Source of the DNA: Bog-473 sp963701955
GTDB lineage: Bacteria; Actinomycetota; Acidimicrobiia; Acidimicrobiales; RAAP-2
Length of the DNA stretch: 64,000 bases
NCBI GenBank assembly: GCA_963701955.1
Contig: OY969694.1
Span: 682,001 to 746,000, forward strand
Direction of reading: 5' to 3'
Of this stretch, positions 16,782 through 23,513 are shown piece after piece; within the stretch, counting starts at the first letter, position 1; the number at the start of each line of letters is the position of its first letter. The notes under the pieces were generated by a model. It was not told the origin of the DNA and did not search any database. It saw only the letters and a list, made by a program, of their open reading frames with translations. The position numbers and the translations under genes are program-made.

Positions 16782-17949
16782 TCAGGAATACTCCGCGACC
16801 AGCGCGGTGACGGCTTGTTCTTCTTGGCCCGGCAGAACGTGCCCGTACACATCGAGCGTGATCTGAACACTGGAGTGTCCGAGGAACCGCGACACGACGT
16901 GGACCGGTACGCCTGCTTTGAGCATGTTGGTCGCGCACGTGTGACGGCAGCCATGCAACGTGATGCGCCTCAGTCCGCCGCATTGTGCGACAGCCGCCTC
17001 GAACCATCCCGAGAGCGTTTCGGGGTGACACGGACGACCCAGAGCGTCGGCCACGAGGTACCCGTTCTCCTCATAAGCACCGCCTGCCTTCAGCCGGTCC
17101 TCCTTCTGAAGGGTTTCAAGGGCCTTCAGGTGTGGCATGACGGCGCTGAGGTCCAGCGTCCTCCGGCTCCCTCTCGTCTTGGGTTCCGAGTCCTGGGGTT
17201 GCCCTTGGACCGTCACACGAGTCCGGACGATCCGTACTGACCCCTTCTCAAAATCGACGTCGTCCCACCTGAGGCCGCACAGCTCGCCTCGGCGCAGACC
17301 GCCTACTAGGGCGAGTTGCCAGATCGGGGTGAAGTCGTCGGTCGGCGGCGGTGAACGCCAGGAACTTCTTCGCCTCGTCACCACTCCATGCCTTGTCGGG
17401 CTTGACCGCGTGGTCCTTCTTGCTGCGGCCGATCGCAGCGATCGGGTCGCGGGGGATCACCCCATTGATGGCACCCCACTTGTATGCCGCCTTCAGCACG
17501 CCAACGGACGCCGAGATCGAACGTGGAGACAACCCGGCGCGGCCGGTGCTCGTCTTGGTGTTCTTCAGCGCATCGCGCCAATCGGTCACCTGGCGGGGTG
17601 TCAGGTGCTGCGCCTGAATCCCGCCGAGTCCGATCTCGTCATGCAAGATCCAATGGTCGATGATGTCGACGTACTGCTGGAGCGTCGACGCTCTCAGATC
17701 CTCGGTCCGCTTTGTCGGCAGCCATTGTTCGGTCAGCAGTTCCTGAACGGTGATCTTCGTATCCTTGCGGAACGTACCGTTCTGCACCCTGCCCATGACC
17801 TCGTTGAGGTACGCCTGAGCCTCACCTTTGGTCCGGTAGCCACCCTTGGAATGCTGAACGCGCTTTCCGGTGGCCGGATCGATAGCGTGCCAGTAGGCGG
17901 TGAACGGTGAGTTTTTGGCGGTTCCACGCTTCTTGATGAAGCTGCTCAT
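16782..17949 (-). pseudogene. int: Tyrosine recombinase / phage integrase, frameshifted
   Basis: Integrase expected to recombine the 43-bp att core. The N-terminal part (17949 to about 17345) has the arm-binding domain (MSSFIKKRGTAKNSPFTAYW) and core-binding SAM-like domain (VQELLTEQWLP to SISASVGVLKAAYKWG). The C-terminal part (to 16782) holds all catalytic residues: Arg in GGLRRGELCGLRW, HxxR in HGCRHTCAT, His in LGHSSVQITLDVYGH and its nucleophile Tyr. The halves are in different frames and join near 17335-17350 with a one-base shift in GCCGCCGACCGACGAC-like sequence. Together they would give about 388 residues, a normal length. It is probably inactive unless the shift is an assembly error. 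Confidence 0.9.
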
Positions 17950-18347
17950 GAGTTGTCCTCTCCGTACGGAGGCAGAAAGCCTCGGTTGCGTGCCATCGCC
18001 ACATACCGCGTGGCATTTCGGTGGGAAGTAGGGAAGTGGGCAGCCACTGCTCGTGTCGGAGCCCCCGTCTCATCGGCCTGGTAAACCTCAGCGACTTCTT
18101 GCAGTAGCTCGTCGTTCACAATGCGCTGTCGGCGCGATGCCTTCACGGCGGATAGCCCCGCATCCACACGCGCCCCTCCCCGGTCGGGATCATGGGGATG
18201 ATCCGGATCGTGTGCCATCGCGGCGAGCGTCATGACCGCCGCCTCCTTGATTTGTTCAAGCGGAATCTCCCCCAAGGGTGCTGCGCGATATCTCGGGTTC
18301 GCCCTTTGATCGAAAAACACGAAGCTCGTCCACTTCTGGTCGGCCAT
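17946..18347 (-). CDS. Hypothetical protein with C-terminal helix-turn-helix
   Basis: A 133-residue protein whose last 40 residues (GAPTRAVAAHFPTSHRNATRYVAMARNRGFLPP) look like a helix-turn-helix of the kind that reads 'cross one barrier, recognise, repeat'. The N-terminal half is acidic and rich in His-Asp-Pro. Its TGA overlaps the integrase ATG by four bases, so it is translationally coupled to the integrase and is a candidate regulator or recombination accessory protein of the element. I do not recognise a named family. It overlaps the preceding small gene by 92 bases in another frame, so one of the two starts may be shorter. Confidence 0.55.
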   Translation of the reverse strand: MADQKWTSFVFFDQRANPRYRAAPLGEIPLEQIKEAAVMTLAAMAHDPDHPHDPDRGGARVDAGLSAVKASRRQRIVNDELLQEVAEVYQADETGAPTRAVAAHFPTSHRNATRYVAMARNRGFLPPYGEDNS

Positions 18348-18522
18348 CTCGGAAGACGAGCCGAAATCTCACAACTGGGCCGTCGATCAGCTCCTCGAAT
18401 TCATAGGTGCCAATCGGTCCCGGTGCTGGCTTGAGGCGCGACCACCGCAGGTCTGCCCACTTATAGAAGGGTTGACCATTGGGAAACGCCGTAAGCGGCC
18501 CGAGCGGGAACTCGATCACCAA
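18256..18522 (-). CDS. Hypothetical small protein of the element
   Basis: An 88-residue protein with FPNGQPFYKWADLRWSRLKP and GTYEFEELIDGPVVRFRLVFRDG, a mix of aromatic and beta-prone segments. It would be the first gene of the leftward integrase operon and diverges from the excisionase-like gene. The composition looks protein-coding in the first 70 residues; the tail overlaps the next gene. No function can be assigned. Confidence 0.45.
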   Translation of the reverse strand: MVIEFPLGPLTAFPNGQPFYKWADLRWSRLKPAPGPIGTYEFEELIDGPVVRFRLVFRDGRPEVDELRVFRSKGEPEISRSTLGGDSA

Positions 18523-18680
18523 TCCGGTGAAGGTGTCTCTGTATCTCTCCTTCTGGTTCTTCCATCCCTACAGGTTAGCCATCACCCGCCCAAGTTGTCT
18601 AGTCATCTTGGTTCAAGCTAGCCATAGCCATCTCTAGACTTGTCTCAGACGGGATGCACCCGTTCAGGAGGGAGTCAGGG
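18523..18680. promoter_or_regulatory. Divergent control region of the element
   Basis: This AT-richer spacer separates the leftward integrase operon from the rightward excisionase-RepA genes. AGCCAT occurs three times (in GGTTAGCCAT, CTAGCCATAGCCAT), and TGTCTAG near 18594 is roughly mirrored by CTAGACT near 18636. Such repeats are expected for a switch between integration and excision programmes. No repressor gene was recognised, so assignment is tentative. GGAGG-like sequence precedes the ATG at 18681. Confidence 0.35.
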
Positions 18681-18873
18681 ATGGGACAGGGTTCCGAGAC
18701 CTACAAGTCGGCAGAGATGGCGACGAAGTGGGGAGTTTCGTTGGACACGTTGTACGAGAGCGTCCGAAATGGAACGTGCCCAATTCAGCCGATCCGAATC
18801 GGTCGGCGAATGGTGTGGCCGAAAGCCCGCGTGGGACGCGCTGATGGGGGTCATAGCGGGGGAGGAGCCGTGA
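18681..18873 (+). pseudogene. Excisionase-like small HTH protein, frameshifted
   Basis: The first 40 residues (TYKSAEMATKWGVSLDTLYESVRNG then RIGRRMVWPKA) form a MerR/AlpA-type helix-turn-helix and wing like that of phage excisionases. Near 18832-18835 an extra G in GTGGGACG moves translation out of frame. Removing one G gives ...WPKARVDALMGVIAGEEP and a TGA at 18871-18873 that overlaps the GTG of the next gene. As written, the frame instead reads through into the downstream protein. The gene would normally encode about 63 residues and control excision with the integrase. Confidence 0.7.
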
Positions 18874-19604
18874 GCCTAAATAGCCGAGGCTGGAGCAGCC
18901 GGGACCAGAACAAGGCTCTCAGTGAATGGAAGGAACTCGTAAGCCTCATCGTCTGCATGTATGCCGATGGCGACGTGGCGGACGCCATCTGCCGCAACCG
19001 CTACAGCCCAGGCGTGAAGAGGAGGCCAGTGCGCGGCGAACTGGGGGAGATGGAAGGAACGCCACCGCCTGTGTATGGGAGGCGCGGTCAGTTTGGTGAC
19101 CCAATAGGTGAGGACGCTTGCTGGCCTGACGAGATTGACGACGTCATCGACCGCAAGGTCAGAGCAATGGTTCGGACGATCGGCCACGTTCTCAACACGG
19201 CCCGTTGGATGAAGGATCAGTCGGCCCGACGAACGGTTGAGGTCGAAGAGGATGAATACCTAACGACGGTGTGTCAAGCCTGTCGCACCGGCGGTCACCC
19301 TCAGATCATTCGCGGTTACTGCCGGTCTTGTTACAACCGCTGGGACTATCTGGGACGGCCGAACCGAATCACGTTCGAGGGGCAACGTCGGGTTGAGTTG
19401 GGGATTCAAACACCCGATCCCGGCACCGAGACAGAGCGACCTGCACTTTCAGAAGTGATTCAAACACCCCGCGGTACTCTGGGAGTAGGGGGGAACGTTG
19501 AAATCTCTGTAGAGGGACCTCCAGGACAGATTCCCTTCTCCCTCACCCCGCCCCTGCCCGCCGAAAGCGACGACGAACAGATCCGTCGTGCCCAAGAGTC
19601 ATAG
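18870..19604 (+). CDS. Hypothetical protein with Cys-rich zinc-binding motif
   Basis: A 244-residue protein starting at a GTG that overlaps the excisionase stop. The middle contains VCQACRTGGHPQIIRGYCRSCYNRWD (shown in pieces: VCQAC, GYCRSCYNRW), a CxxC...CxxC pattern that resembles a treble-clef zinc finger. The N-terminal half is rich in charged residues with a helical stretch DDVIDRKVRAMVRTIGHVLN. The C-terminal 70 residues are low-complexity, Pro and Glu rich. Similar 'HTH next to CxxC' genes occur in actinobacterial elements, but I cannot name a family. It may bind DNA in replication or control of the element. Confidence 0.6.
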   Translation: MSLNSRGWSSRDQNKALSEWKELVSLIVCMYADGDVADAICRNRYSPGVKRRPVRGELGEMEGTPPPVYGRRGQFGDPIGEDACWPDEIDDVIDRKVRAMVRTIGHVLNTARWMKDQSARRTVEVEEDEYLTTVCQACRTGGHPQIIRGYCRSCYNRWDYLGRPNRITFEGQRRVELGIQTPDPGTETERPALSEVIQTPRGTLGVGGNVEISVEGPPGQIPFSLTPPLPAESDDEQIRRAQES

Positions 19605-19618
19605 GCAAAGGAAACATC

Positions 19619-19780
19619 ATGGAACAAACGCCAGTGACGATCTCGATCAAGGGCACCGCTGAACAAGTCGCCATCGCATGGGCAGGCATGTTGCGCGCTT
19701 TCGCCGAGGAGTCTGTCGCCGCCGATAGACCGCTCGCACCGGTGCGACGTCTGCGTGCCGTGACCGGCGACAAGTCCTAA
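19619..19780 (+). CDS. Hypothetical 53-residue protein
   Basis: A short frame from ATG 19619 to TAA 19778-19780, preceded by GCAAAGGAAAC as ribosome binding site. The product begins MEQTPVTISIKGTAEQVAIAWAG, an alternating pattern suggesting two beta strands and a helix, and ends with a basic tail. It sits 15 bases after the zinc-finger gene and before a strong inverted repeat. No function is recognised. Confidence 0.5.
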   Translation: MEQTPVTISIKGTAEQVAIAWAGMLRAFAEESVAADRPLAPVRRLRAVTGDKS

Positions 19781-19794
19781 TCACCCCACAAAGA

Positions 19795-19834
19795 CATCGA
19801 CCTCCCATAGGGCCTGGCAGCCGGGAGGTCGATG
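19795..19834 (+). terminator. 12-bp perfect hairpin, possible terminator or operator
   Basis: CATCGACCTCCC and GGGAGGTCGATG pair perfectly around a 16-base loop. The hairpin follows the 53-residue gene by 14 bases and precedes the next ATG by 16. There is no T-tract after it, so it is not a textbook intrinsic terminator. It might act as a weak terminator, a translation control element or a protein site. Confidence 0.5.
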
Positions 19835-19849
19835 AGGAGTTACTGACTA

Positions 19850-20179
19850 ATGGAAATGATAGCAGCGACCGAGGCCGCTCAAGACACGAGTGCCAACAGC
19901 GCGGTGGCCGAATCGAACTTCAGCGGATGGGAAGCCGAGGATCGTTGGACCACGCAGCCCATCCGTCTGAGTGTCAGCACGAAGCGTTTGTTCGTCAGCC
20001 AGTTCACGCCCGAGGCGCTGCGGCACCTTGCCAGACTCATGGAATTCGAGTCGCCGGGCATGGTGTCCCGTCGTCGCCTGGACGAGAACGGCGTAAATGC
20101 ACTGGCCGAGATGTACGTCGCAGGTAAGACACCGACTGTCGGATGGTGGAGTCGCAATATTCCGCGGGAGGGGTCGTGA
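19850..20179 (+). CDS. Hypothetical protein of the element
   Basis: A 109-residue protein starting at ATG 19850. The central part WTTQPIRLSVSTKRLFVSQFTPEALRHLARLMEFESPG looks folded (strand, helix), while the first 30 residues are Ala/Ser rich and polar. Its stop overlaps the ATG of the RepA-like ATPase (TGATG), so the two are translationally coupled and probably act together in replication of the element. No family is recognised. Confidence 0.5.
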   Translation: MEMIAATEAAQDTSANSAVAESNFSGWEAEDRWTTQPIRLSVSTKRLFVSQFTPEALRHLARLMEFESPGMVSRRRLDENGVNALAEMYVAGKTPTVGWWSRNIPREGS

Positions 20180-21318
20180 TGCCCGCGGATACACCTTGGT
20201 TCAGTAACGACGAGCCCGAGCCGGGCGATGACGACTACGTCCCTTACGAGCAGCGGCACACCGTACGGACCGCCGCCTCTGAAATCCAGATGCGAGCCGT
20301 TCGCTGGCTCTGGGAGGACAAGATCCCGCTGGGCGAAATCACCCTTCTGGCTGGTCGTGAGGGCCTGGGCAAGTCGACCATCGCCTACACATTGGCCGTG
20401 TGGATCACCCAAGGCACGATGAAGGGGTGGTGCAAGGGCACGCCGCGCGACGTCATTGTCATCGCTACCGAGGATTCGTGGGAGCACACCATTAGTCCAC
20501 GCCTCATGGCCGCCGGTGCCGATCTCACCAGAATCCACCGCATCGAGGTGCAAACGGGGGACATCCACGACGAGATCAGCCTTCCCGTTGACATCGAACT
20601 CTTACGGCGAGATGTTGAAGAGACAGACGCCGTGATGATCCTGCTTGACCCTCTGCTGTCGAGACTGAGCTCAAACCTAGACACACACAAGGATGCCGAG
20701 TCGAGAAAGGCATTGGAGCCGCTCAAGAGGTTTGCGGACCAGATGCAGATAGCAGCGGTGGGAATTATTCACGTCAATAAGTCGACCGGTGCCGACGCTA
20801 TGAACTCCATCATGGCCAGCCGCGCCTTCGGTGCCGTTCCTCGAGCGGTGCTCATGGTTGTGAAGAATCCGGACGACGATACCTGTCTGGTCGGCTTGGC
20901 GAAAAGCAACTTGGGGCCGAAGAATCTCGGTTGCCACCGGTACCGAATCGTCACGGCACGAATCGGCAAGGACGACCGAGGCGACGACATCATCACTGGG
21001 TGCGTTGAGTGGGACGACCACAAGACTGACCGGACCATCGATGACGTGGTCGCTGAACTCAGCGAGACCGGCATACGCGGCACGTCGAACCTTGAAGAGG
21101 CCGTCGGCTGGCTTGAGGACTACCTGACAATCGAGGGAGGCGCCAAAGAGTCCAGCATTGTGAAGGCCGCAGGACTCAAGGCGGGCCATACCGAGCGAAC
21201 CCTGCAACGAGCAGCGGCCAAGCTCAAGATCGTCGCTAAGTCTGAGGGCTACCCGCGGAAAACGGTCTGGTGGCTTCCTCAGAATGTCAGTGGCGCCACC
21301 AGTGGTGACGACTCCTGA
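20179..21318 (+). CDS. AAA ATPase, RepA/RecA-like helicase of mobile elements
   Basis: A 379-residue protein of the RecA-like AAA_25 / RepA group, seen in plasmid and phage replicative helicases. The Walker A motif is LLAGREGLGKSTIAYTLA at about residue 60, and Walker B is DAVMILLDPLLSRLSS at about residue 150. A sensor block reads IAAVGIIHVNKS, with QTG-like and RAFGAVPRAVLMVVKNPDDD stretches beyond. The last 80 residues are a winged-helix-like tail (GAKESSIVKAAGLKAGHTERTLQRAA, shown to 20: GLKAGHTERTLQRAAAKLKI). It would unwind or load DNA at the element's origin. The ATG at 20179 has GGAGGGG upstream. Iteron-like repeats follow its stop immediately. Confidence 0.85.
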   Translation: MPADTPWFSNDEPEPGDDDYVPYEQRHTVRTAASEIQMRAVRWLWEDKIPLGEITLLAGREGLGKSTIAYTLAVWITQGTMKGWCKGTPRDVIVIATEDSWEHTISPRLMAAGADLTRIHRIEVQTGDIHDEISLPVDIELLRRDVEETDAVMILLDPLLSRLSSNLDTHKDAESRKALEPLKRFADQMQIAAVGIIHVNKSTGADAMNSIMASRAFGAVPRAVLMVVKNPDDDTCLVGLAKSNLGPKNLGCHRYRIVTARIGKDDRGDDIITGCVEWDDHKTDRTIDDVVAELSETGIRGTSNLEEAVGWLEDYLTIEGGAKESSIVKAAGLKAGHTERTLQRAAAKLKIVAKSEGYPRKTVWWLPQNVSGATSGDDS

Positions 21319-21320
21319 GG

Positions 21321-21427
21321 CTGTCGCAACTGTCACGACTGTCGCAACCGTCGTCTATCAGGACAGTTACTATATTAAACAACCCTCCCCCCAGCCCCAG
21401 TGGTGCCAGTGGCGACAGTGGCGACAA
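21321..21427. repeat. Two opposed arrays of 9-bp repeats around an AT-rich core; possible origin
   Basis: Left array: CGCAACTGT, CACGACTGT, CGCAACCGT in tandem (about 21325-21352). Right array, read on the other strand: CGCCACTGT, CGCCACTGG, CACCACTGG (about 21399-21425). Both match a consensus C(G/A)C(A/C)ACTG(T/G). Between them lies an AT-rich stretch with TTACTATATTAAACAA at 21367-21382. The block begins right after the RepA-like gene. Iterons flanking an AT-rich region beside a replication gene fit a replication origin. A competing reading as an Arg/Trp/Gln-rich coding tail (21284-21550) is possible. Confidence 0.5.
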
Positions 21428-21520
21428 GGTTTTGGGACGTGGTACATCTGGCACGACTGGACTACTTCGGCTCGTGAGTGCACCTCAGCACGTGTGCCTT
21501 TGAGCATCCCCTGGCAATCT

Positions 21521-21794
21521 CTAGACCAAGGGGACTGGGTCCTCGATTAGGTCACCGATCGGATCAACTTCGTAGATGTACTTGTCCTTGGTCGCCCACT
21601 CCGCGAGACCGATGTGATCCCTTGGGTCGTCGCTCGAAGATTCGAACACCGCACACCAGATCAGGTCGGAACCATTCGTAGCTTCGTGCTTCTTCCAGGC
21701 GATCTCCGTAACTGGTGGGATCAATGCCGAGTTCATCCGCCGACTTCACAAAGTCGTCGTCCGCTATGTACTCGGTGCAGAAGTTGAACCACAT
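21521..21794 (-). pseudogene. Small hypothetical protein, frameshifted; C-terminus slightly Arr-like
   Basis: Two frames on the minus strand join near 21640. The first gives MWFNFCTEYIADDDFVKSAD then ARSYEWFRPDL; the second continues FESSSDDPRDHIGLAEWATK and DKYIYEVDPIGDLIEDPVPLV. The ending IYEVDPIGDLIEDP faintly resembles the 'YEVEPTG...EDDP' segment of rifampin ADP-ribosyltransferase-type proteins, but the rest is too short to assign. It is the only leftward gene in the right part of the element before 29.2 kb. It could be a lone cargo gene. Confidence 0.4.
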
Positions 21795-21862
21795 CGCTCA
21801 AAACTACTCCAGCCCGATCTTGCGCCATTTTGGCGAATCGTTCGCAAATCCCCAATCCAAAG

Positions 21863-21937
21863 CGGTGACAAGTTGGTGACAGACCCCTTCTGACCTGCGC
21901 CTTTGCGCGCCGCACTTGACCCGGAATCAAGAGGTCC
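21863..21937. repeat. Internal att-like block: arm-like pair plus degenerate core
   Basis: Reverse-oriented copies CGGTGACA (21863) and TGGTGACA (21874) keep the 11-bp period seen at the left arm sites. At 21915-21937 CTTGAC-6 bases-TCAAGAGGTCC matches tRNA-Pro 16648-16670 at 19 of 23 positions with identical spacing. It could be a vestigial attachment site left by a tandem or composite integration. The GAGG also serves as ribosome binding site of the gene at 21942, so part of the match may be chance. Confidence 0.35.
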
Positions 21938-21941
21938 GAAC

Positions 21942-22427
21942 ATGGCCAATCCCAACCCACATCCACTGCCCACTGGTGACCGTGGACAGGGTCTCGCGGT
22001 CCGTCACGGAATGCACTCCGAATCTCTAGTCAACCTGAAGGCTGACGAGCTGCGGCCACGTGTCATCGCCTCCGCGCCTTGGGTTGCCGCACCTGAGTTC
22101 AGCGGCACGCTGGACCTGTACATCCGAGCGCTGGCGACGGCACTGCTTGGCCTGGAGTACATCGCCCAGGTGACAGCCGAGAAGGGCTACGGCAAGGTCG
22201 CACCGCGGACGATTGAAACCGTCAACGCCATGACCAATACCGCCATGCGTGCCGGAACGTTGCTCGGCCTAGATCCGAAAGCCAAGGCCACGATCATGGC
22301 GCTCAGTGCCTCGACGGAAACCTCGCTGGCCGGACTTGAGCAGCTCGCCGAACGTGGCCGCGCAATCCGTGAACGCAGACAGGCAGAGCTGCGAGCCCAT
22401 GAGACCGAAGGTGACGATGACAAGTGA
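21942..22427 (+). CDS. Possible phage terminase small subunit
   Basis: A 161-residue helical protein with a hydrophilic N terminus and a repeated helical body: GTLDLYIRALATALLGLEYI, TIETVNAMTNTAMRAGTLLG, LDPKAKATIMALSASTE. Segments like 'A-x-LLGLDPKAKA' near the C terminus are typical of P27-type small terminase subunits, which bind the packaging site and stimulate the large subunit. It heads a rightward series of overlapping genes that ends in the large terminase gene. ATG 21942 follows AAGAGG. The assignment rests on general pattern and context only; another helical DNA-binding role is possible. Confidence 0.45.
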   Translation: MANPNPHPLPTGDRGQGLAVRHGMHSESLVNLKADELRPRVIASAPWVAAPEFSGTLDLYIRALATALLGLEYIAQVTAEKGYGKVAPRTIETVNAMTNTAMRAGTLLGLDPKAKATIMALSASTETSLAGLEQLAERGRAIRERRQAELRAHETEGDDDK

Positions 22428-22857
22428 CACATCCGTCACCGCCTCGCTGCGCGACCTCTTCGGACTGCTGAATCAGAGATTCTTCGACGGAACCCTGCCC
22501 GATGATGTGATCCTGCGCCTCGGCGTGGACGGTGCGACCGGCGCCAACGGACAGGCCGCCACCGGCGCCACGTACCTGTGTCCCTGTTGTAGTCGCTGGG
22601 TTATCGGCATCCATGAACGCCTTATTGCCATCGGAACACAGAACCAGGCGGCAGCGACGCTTCTGCACGAGCTTGTCCACATCGCAACGGGCGACGAGGA
22701 CGGACCGGGGCGACACGACGGAGCGTTCGTCCTTGAGTGCAACCGCATCGGCGAACTGCTCGGACACGCGCCCGTCGATGCGGACACCTGCCGGTATTGG
22801 CCACAACCCGCGCCCGACATCTTGGGACTACTACTCGACAAGGAACAGACACGATGA
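22417..22857 (+). CDS. SprT-like zinc metallopeptidase domain protein
   Basis: A 146-residue protein with a SprT-type zinc site: HELVH in ATLLHELVHIATGDEDG and a downstream H in GPGRHDGAFVLECNRIGELL. It begins LRDLFGLLNQRFFDGTLPDD, the N-terminal helix of SprT-like domains. A CxxC pair in YLCPCCSRWV may bind a second zinc. SprT relatives include the DNA-protein crosslink protease Spartan, so a role in DNA processing of the element is conceivable but unproven. The start at 22417 overlaps the previous gene by 11 bases and its stop overlaps the next ATG. Confidence 0.8.
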   Translation: MTSDTSVTASLRDLFGLLNQRFFDGTLPDDVILRLGVDGATGANGQAATGATYLCPCCSRWVIGIHERLIAIGTQNQAAATLLHELVHIATGDEDGPGRHDGAFVLECNRIGELLGHAPVDADTCRYWPQPAPDILGLLLDKEQTR

Positions 22858-23111
22858 AGAAACCCGAATTAACACCACAGGCAGCCGAAGTCCTTACAGG
22901 CATGATGCGAGCTGGCCTGTTGGCGCCGTCATGCGACCACGAGACGCAGAAGTCGCAATCGCTGGTGCCGGTAGCCGAGGTCGTGCCACCGCCGCCCGAC
23001 GGCGCGGTCAGCCTCGGCACGCCGAATCAGCCGATTTACGTCTCTTTCAACCCGACGATCAATGTCGACGTGCCAGCGCCACCCAAGCCGACGCCGACGA
23101 AGAAAAATTAG
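22854..23111 (+). CDS. Hypothetical Pro-rich protein
   Basis: An 85-residue protein starting at an ATG that overlaps the SprT-like stop (ATGA). The first 25 residues (MKKPELTPQAAEVLTGMMRA) look helical; the rest is rich in Pro and Val and ends PAPPKPTPTKKN. Translational coupling to its neighbours supports it as a real gene. No function is recognised. Confidence 0.5.
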   Translation: MKKPELTPQAAEVLTGMMRAGLLAPSCDHETQKSQSLVPVAEVVPPPPDGAVSLGTPNQPIYVSFNPTINVDVPAPPKPTPTKKN

Positions 23112-23165
23112 CCACACCTATGACGCCAACGGCGACGACGCGGTCAGCATCGAAACTGTGCCGGC

Positions 23166-23513
23166 GTGAAGCCCGTCAGAATCAACCGAGAGGCACCTGT
23201 ACGCCCGTCTAAGCCGATGAATAGCGCAACTGGCCCCGTAGTGCCAGCATCAAGTCCCGCACTAATTCCGGCCACCGGTTGGGTCGCGGAGCGGACCGAC
23301 GAAGACGGCGTGCGAATGGTGCTGCCCATGCCCGCTTGGGAGTGCATCGACGGAGAGTTATTCCCCCTGCCGCGGAGCCTCCGCACGGACTGGCTCATCA
23401 GACCACTCATCGAAGGCGATGACCGAGCGATCAGAACGACCGCAGCGCGCATGCGCCCCCAACCCACCAACCGACAGAACGACTGGAACCCCTGGAGGCA
23501 CCTACAGCCATGA
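23166..23513 (+). CDS. Hypothetical protein of the element
   Basis: A 115-residue protein with a disordered Pro/Ala/Ser N terminus and a short folded part, GWVAERTDEDGVRMVLPMPA then WECIDGELFPLPRSLRTDWL. The stop overlaps the next ATG by four bases. It stands in the overlapping small-gene series. No family is recognised; the tail is rich in Arg, Gln and Trp. Confidence 0.45.
   Translation: MKPVRINREAPVRPSKPMNSATGPVVPASSPALIPATGWVAERTDEDGVRMVLPMPAWECIDGELFPLPRSLRTDWLIRPLIEGDDRAIRTTAARMRPQPTNRQNDWNPWRHLQP

Noticed and set aside
21284..21550. Small gene encoding an Arg/Trp/Gln-rich protein
   Set aside because: The residues simply reflect the 9-bp repeats, no ribosome site is seen and composition changes abruptly after them; left as an alternative to the origin reading.
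21915..21937. Possible tRNA anticodon arm or tRNA gene
   Set aside because: The arm-like stem exists, but no acceptor, D or T arms surround it and position 33 is not T. Treated as an att-like repeat instead.
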